DNA of 64,000 bases from Protea cynaroides (Eukaryota > Streptophyta > Magnoliopsida > Proteales > Proteaceae), in assembly GCA_028583415.1 (NCBI GenBank), contig CM053265.1:33601794-33665793 (forward strand), written 5' to 3'. A program made the translations under genes and the position numbers. Positions 59,433-64,000 of this stretch are shown one piece after another. Each line of letters starts with the position of its first letter. Within the stretch, counting starts at the first letter, position 1. The notes under the pieces are model-generated. The model was not told where the DNA came from and did no database searches. It saw nothing but the letters and a program-made list of their open reading frames with translations.

Positions 59433-61382
59433 GTGGACTCAGATAGCTCATGTACACCAAGTAAAAATGACAAAATACCAAAGCCTCTCCCTACACTAGA
59501 GTCTCCATCAACTCCTACCATACCCAACCAATCTAATCCTAGCCCTAAGCCGTTGCAAGTATATAGCTGTGCCAGAAGCAAGCAAGGACGGGCCACTACC
59601 ATTAATGCAACTACTCCGCATGTCCCTTTGTCAGCCCAGGACCTAGACACTGAAGAGCCCACAGGTAAGGTGCTTCTAAACTCTGCTTCTGATCTCCCTA
59701 TTGCCCATAGAAAGGGTACTAGGACTTGCACTCTTCATCGCATTTCTGATTTTGTTTCGTGTAATTCGTTATTTCCTTCCTATCATACTTTTGTGTCCTC
59801 TCTCTCTTCTGTGTCCATTCCTCAAAGATGGAAAAATGCAATTACTGATGAAAGGTGGAAAGCAGCAATAAAAGAAGAAATGAGAGCACTGAAGCAAACT
59901 AACACATGGGAGCTTGTTTCACTCCCTACTGGGAAGAGGCCAGTAGGGTGTAAATGGGTGTTCATCGTCAAATAGAAGGTAGATGGGATGGTAGACTGCT
60001 ACAAAGCAAGACTAGTAGCCCAGGGATTCACTCAGACATACAGGATTGACTATTAGGAAATTTTTGCCCTAGTTGCAAAAATGACTACTGTCCGAATTAT
60101 CTTAACATGTTCTTTGCATCACCATTAGGGATCTCCAACAACTAGGTGTAAAGAATGCGTTCTTACACGGGGAGCTAACTAAGGAGGTTTACATGGATTA
60201 TCCACCTGGCTTCTCAAACCACATCAGTAGTGACAAGTTGTGTAAACTGAAGCGTGCATTGTATGGATTGAAACAGTCTCCCAGAGCATGGTTTGGAAGG
60301 TTTTACAGGGCCATGATAGGATTCGTCTACACTCAAAGTATCAGACCATACGTTGTTTATAAAGCACTCTGGTGGGACTACTACAACACTACTGGTGTAT
60401 GTTGATGTAGGTGTATGTTGATGACATCATAGTCACAGGAAATAATGATGATGAAATCAGGAAGATAAAGGCATTCTTGGGACAAGAGTTTGAGATAAAT
60501 GATCTAGGAATGTTAAGGTATTTTCTTGGGATAGAGGTAGCCCGATCTTCTAAACGGATCTTCCTATCTCAAAGAAAATATGTGATAGATCTCTTAACAA
60601 AGATTGGTATGCTTAGTTGCAGTCTGCGTAATACTCCATTAGACCCTAACACTAAGATCAAAGAAACGGATGGCGTGCTAGTTAATAAAGAGAGGTATTA
60701 GCGTTTAGTTGGAAGGTTGATTTACTTGTCTCATACTTGCCCAGACATCGCTTTTAGAGTCAGTCTGGTAAGTTAGTTCATGCGTGATTACTACACCAAA
60801 CATATGGAAGTTGTTTACAGGATATTACACTATCTCAAGGCAGCTCCAGGGAAAGGGATTTTGTTAACTCTAAATGATCACTTAAAAATAGAAGGTTATA
60901 CTGATGCTGATTGGGTTGGAAGTCCAGATAAGAAGTCCATATCTGGTTATTGCACATCTTTTTTTTTGGGGGGGGGGGGGAGGGGAAACCTAGTCACATG
61001 GCGCAGCAAGAAGCAAAATGTGGTTGCCAGATCCAGTGTAGAAGCAGAGTTCAGAGCTATAGCCCAAGGCATATGTGAGCTTTTATGGTTACAAAGCCTG
61101 TTAAAGGACTTGAAGATTCAATATTCTCAGCCTATGACTTTAAGTTGTGTTAATAAAGCAGCCATCTGCATTGCTCATGACCCTATACAACATGACCGAA
61201 CTAAACATGTGGAGATAGATAGGCATTTCATAAAGCAGAAGTTGGAAAGTGGTCAGATTCAGATTCCTTTTGTCAAATCAATTGACCAGCTTGCGGACAT
61301 CTTTACCGAAGGACTACCTGGAAAACAGTTTCATGTCATTTTGTCCAAGTTGGGCATGCATGAAATATATGCACCAACTTGA
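59433..61382 (+). pseudogene. copia reverse transcriptase and RNase H, copy 2
   Basis: Open stretches 59433-59975 (linker and RT start), 60193-60405 (PPGF to the RT middle), 60411-60701 (from YVDDIIVTG through FLGIEV) and 60780-61382 (200 codons, RNase H to the natural end). The last is continuous because the T/G tract here (60959-60985; T9, G13-A-G4) happens to keep the frame, adding a run of Gly to RNase H. Inactive overall. Confidence 0.88.
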
Positions 61383-61388
61383 GGGGAG

Positions 61389-61733
61389 TGTTGTAAGTAA
61401 TGAACCGATTCATGATTCGGCTTAATTTAAGTGGAGGTCAATTCTGTATTTTCATTTAAATAGTTTAGATACATCATGTCTAGGTTCATCATGTCTAGAT
61501 TCATTATGTCTAGATTTATCATGTCAAGGTTCATCATGTCTAGATTCATCATGTCTAGGTTCGATGTATCTCCTATTTTATTTCCATTCATTGTAATCTC
61601 TATCTCTATAAATACAATGGACCTCTGTCTATTCAAGACAAGTCAGGCCATTATTCAACACAACAAGAATTTTCTCCTTTTGTAAAGTTCTTGTACAAGA
61701 TTGGTACTTTCCTTTCCTTGCTAATTGTCAACA
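61389..61733 (+). repeat. 3' LTR of the plus copia, copy 2
   Basis: 345 bp, the same length as 47493-47837, including six 15-bp units at 61472-61561. Few substitutions separate the two. Confidence 0.88.
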
Positions 61734-62517
61734 ATGAATGATTGAATAGTCTCATTTCCTAATTGTAATTCGAGACAACTATATAAATACAAGAGAAGGA
61801 GAAGAGGAATTTAGTTTTGGGGGAAAAAAAGACTTGAAAATTGGTTACAGCTGAGTCTCCTAGGCTGTGAGACTCAGCCACAACCCACCCCCTTCTTCCT
61901 TGTGCTGCCAATGTGCTCTCCTCTTTCTCTCTCTTTCTCTCTCTCTCTCACTCACTTTTCACGATATTCCTTCCCCTTTACCTACATCCGTCTCTCTTGT
62001 TATTTTTTTTTATCTCCTCTTCCCTTCATCCCATGATGGGAGATAGAAAAACTTTTTGTTATGTTATATCACCAGGGTAATGATACACCAACCTGCTAGT
62101 TCTTTTTATGAGGCACAAACAGGAGAATTTGTCCTGAAAGTGGAAGAGCTACTTAAACTCTTTCCCTAGTATCAGCTTTGCTGTTTGGCCATGTCTCTCA
62201 TTGTTTTGTGCAATTACTTCTCCCTTTCACTACTGCAATCATAAGAGAAGTATCACAGTTTGTTAACCTAAGGGATACAATGGAGCACAAGAAGTTACCG
62301 TCGATTTCTATTTATACTATTATTGGACCTGGTGTAGATATCCTATGCAAAAGTTAAGGGCCTAAAATTGAATGGATAACCTTAACCTTTGCATCAGCTA
62401 AAAAGGAAGAATTTTGGCTAATTTATGACTTTTCAGAAGATAAAGTGAAGATTCTTTCTAGAAATTATATATCTTATTCCAGATATTACAACTAATAAAA
62501 TAATGCTGAAAAGACAA
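61734..62517. other. Non-coding DNA, copy 2 of 47838-48621
   Basis: Contains the same TATA-like site, GCTGAGTCTC hairpin (near 61849) and CT microsatellite. No gene. Confidence 0.5.
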
Positions 62518-62901
62518 TGTCACACCCCAATTCCGATTGAACTAGAAGTGTGAGTGAACCGTCTCAAAACCCAATGGTTCACACCAGAATTTCTATAGAC
62601 AGTGTCCACAAACCATTCCAAGCAAACTAACCTTAATCAGAGAAATATAGAAAGCAACGGAATTTAATAATAAATGAACTGAGTTTATAATTGTAAATAA
62701 ATAATTATTCAAATTATTCTCAAATCCCAAAACATAAATAAATAATTTATTACATCCGTTTATAGTTAACTGAAAAGGAATAATAATAAATCCTACAAAA
62801 GGAACACTCACATGAAGCATCATGCTCGTCCTCCACTATCTGTATATCTAAAGCAGCTACTGTCCCGTATGCTGGGGCAGTCACAAAGTCTTCAACCTTA
62901 T
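62518..62901 (-). repeat. Gypsy-type LTR fragment cut by a copia
   Basis: Starts TGTCACACCCCAATTCCGATT and keeps motifs of the minus gypsy LTR ends (GTGAACCGT, CCAATGGTTCA, TTAATCAGAG, AATGAACTGAG), but most of it differs, so it is a related family. It stops at the copia LTR at 62902. The continuation would lie beyond the copia, outside the window. Confidence 0.7.
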
Positions 62902-63070
62902 TGTTGTAAGTAATGAACTGATTTACGGTTTGGTTCAATTTAAGTGAATCTGTTTAGGATAAGAAGATAAGAATGACAACTCATGTACACACATGTAACA
63001 TGTGTTAAATGTGTAATGTGTGTGCTGGGACAGCTCGACCTACTTTCTTTATTTGCCTCATTATAGTTGA

Positions 63071-63080
63071 TTATAAATAA
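63071..63080 (+). promoter_or_regulatory. TATA box of the copia LTR
   Basis: TTATAAATAA followed by AGG lies 170 bases into the LTR and 46 bases before its end, a suitable distance for transcription start within a short copia LTR. Confidence 0.6.
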
Positions 63081-63126
63081 AGGCATTTGGCGGTGAGGTA
63101 TATCAACTCCTCATTCATTCTCAACA

Positions 63127-63138
63127 TGGTATCAGAGC
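63127..63138 (+). promoter_or_regulatory. Primer binding site of the edge copia
   Basis: TGGTATCAGAGC abuts the LTR end without spacer; complementary to the 3' end of initiator-Met tRNA. Confidence 0.9.
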
Positions 63139-63834
63139 CACCTCTCAAGGGAACCTGACTGCAATCCACCTCTCCCCTCCCTTCTTTCTTCTCCTTACCA
63201 CAAGGCTCATTTCTCAAGAGAACCTGAACGCAAGGTATATCTAACCCCTTCTCTCTTTACCGCATCCTGTAAATCCTCCTTCTCTTTTTCTTAACCCCTA
63301 ACCCATTATTAGGGCTGCAATTTAAGAGGATGTCATAAATTGACAAAGTTGCAGTCCTTTTTTTCCTCTTGAAAACGAAAAAAAAAAACCTAAATTTATC
63401 ACAGAGACAGGAAGATTTCTTAGCCAGCATATGCCGCAAGCCATTCTAGGGTTTTTATTTGCTGCGGTTTGTCCTTTTTGTTGAGAAATATTAATTCTCT
63501 GTGGTGAGCAGCCTCTCTTGGACCAAGCACCATCGGCGGCAACCTCTTCTTGGAATTTTTTTCCATCTCAGTGCAGCCCATACTTGCGGAATCCTTCTTC
63601 TGAAAAAAAAATAAAAAAACAAAACAAAACCTTTGTGTCTAATCATCATTCTGACACAGGTATTCCTCTTTGTTGGATTTTTTATGGAATTGATATGGGA
63701 AGAATCGATTCCTATTTTTCCATGATCATGGTTGTTGAGTGCAGTGAATTCTGAATTCTCAGATTTTGCAGTGTCGTTTTTTTTTCACTGGGAAATATCT
63801 GAGTTGTTACATTAATGGCATCTATTATTACATC
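63139..63834 (+). other. Untranslated leader of the edge copia
   Basis: Pyrimidine-rich leader between primer site and gag. Short open frames (for example 63518-63754) show no family similarity. Confidence 0.6.
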
Positions 63835-64000
63835 ATGTTTGGATTATCTGATGCTACTTCCTCTGAGGTACCAAAATTGGACTTGACTACCATTGCTTTA
63901 AATCCTATGAAATTGAATGGGACCAATTATCTTATGTAGTCCAAGACAGCCTATATGGCCATTGCTGCCAAAGGACTCTTTGGATATATTAATGGTGCGC
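63835..64000 (+). pseudogene. copia gag N-terminus (partial)
   Basis: From ATG 63835 the frame gives SEVPKLDLTTIALNPMKLNG then TNYLM, a TAG stop at 63937-63939, and SKTAYMAIAAKGLFGYING to the window end. Copia gag proteins have Trp at the stop position (LMWS), so this is TGG to TAG. An alternative upstream ATG (63817) is in another frame. The capsid precursor is truncated after 34 residues unless read through. Confidence 0.85.

Larger units (their letters stand above)
57280..61733 (+). mobile_element. 5'-truncated Ty1/copia retrotransposon (plus), copy 2
   Basis: Same structure and truncation point as 43380-47837. It shares most stops with copy 1 (for example TAG/TAA after KERY and the stops around the integrase), so these predate the divergence of the copies. 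A few frames are better kept here. Confidence 0.9.
49186..62586. repeat. Duplicated block, copy 2
   Basis: Repeats 34888-48685 in order and orientation. It begins mid-LTR immediately after the gap and keeps matching through the equivalent of 48685, then continues beyond it. The first 650 bases are noisier, with many single-base indels, than the rest. Confidence 0.95.
62902..64000 (+). mobile_element. Ty1/copia retrotransposon, 5' end (runs off the window)
   Basis: LTR 62902-63126 (225 bp, TGTTGTAAGTAATGAACTG...TTCTCAACA) is directly followed by the primer site TGGTATCAGAGC (63127-63138). A T-rich leader of about 700 bases and the start of gag follow. The LTR start resembles the copia LTRs at 47493 and 61389. 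The TSD cannot be checked because the far end is outside. Confidence 0.9.

Noticed and set aside
49186..62586. True tandem segmental duplication as the default reading
   Set aside because: Not excluded, but the exact 500-N gap and the overlap geometry fit contig overlap or haplotype duplication better.

Overview
This is repeat-rich nuclear DNA of a flowering plant. The signs are Ty1/copia and chromovirus-type Ty3/gypsy retrotransposons with plant initiator-Met primer sites, a plant Mutator-like (MULE) transposon with mudrA and GRF zinc-finger genes, a hAT-like non-autonomous element, and low GC. I see no host single-copy gene, no tRNA or rRNA gene and no CRISPR array. Nearly every coding trace belongs to a transposable element, and most are broken by stops and frameshifts. 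The species cannot be named from this.

Layout of 1-37081, a nest of insertions ordered by target-site duplications (TSDs). A gypsy-type element enters from the left edge (LTR 95-556, minus). Next is a long inverted-repeat (foldback-like) element (557-2595, continuing at 37082). Its right arm was hit by a MULE (2596-37072) with ~80-bp terminal inverted repeats and a perfect 9-bp TSD (TAAATAAAA). The MULE carried two convergent genes: mudrA (plus, 11788-14831) and a small GRF zinc-finger/membrane protein gene (minus, 15605-15967, first codons at 35962-35976). It was then split by a minus-strand copia (4070-11408, TSD ATTTT) that itself holds a solo gypsy LTR (6717-9044, TSD GTGGA), and by a minus-strand gypsy (15968-35956, TSD GTAGA) inserted seven codons into the GRF gene. 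A sibling gypsy in the opposite orientation (16695-26251) then landed inside that gypsy's 3' LTR. With the insertions removed, the MULE is about 7.1 kb.

Layout of 37082-62586. Right of the MULE come non-coding DNA, a relative of the foldback element's core, an LTR-like piece with a primer-site-like sequence, a 2.4-kb hAT-like element filled with a purine-rich GAA-type minisatellite, and a 5'-truncated plus-strand copia with a 3' LTR. The whole block from 34888 to 48685 is repeated at 49186-62586, about 97% identical by eye. The copies are separated by exactly 500 Ns. The second copy starts inside a sequence present in the first and runs past the point where the first stops. This looks more like two overlapping contigs or haplotypes placed end to end than a real tandem duplication.

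Right edge. A gypsy-type LTR fragment (62518-62901) is cut by the LTR of another copia (62902-63126), followed by its primer site, leader and gag start, which runs off the window with a TGG-to-TAG stop.

All alignments, identities and domain calls were made by eye. TSDs, LTR ends and the primer sites named with coordinates were read directly in the sequence. Clade names are family knowledge.
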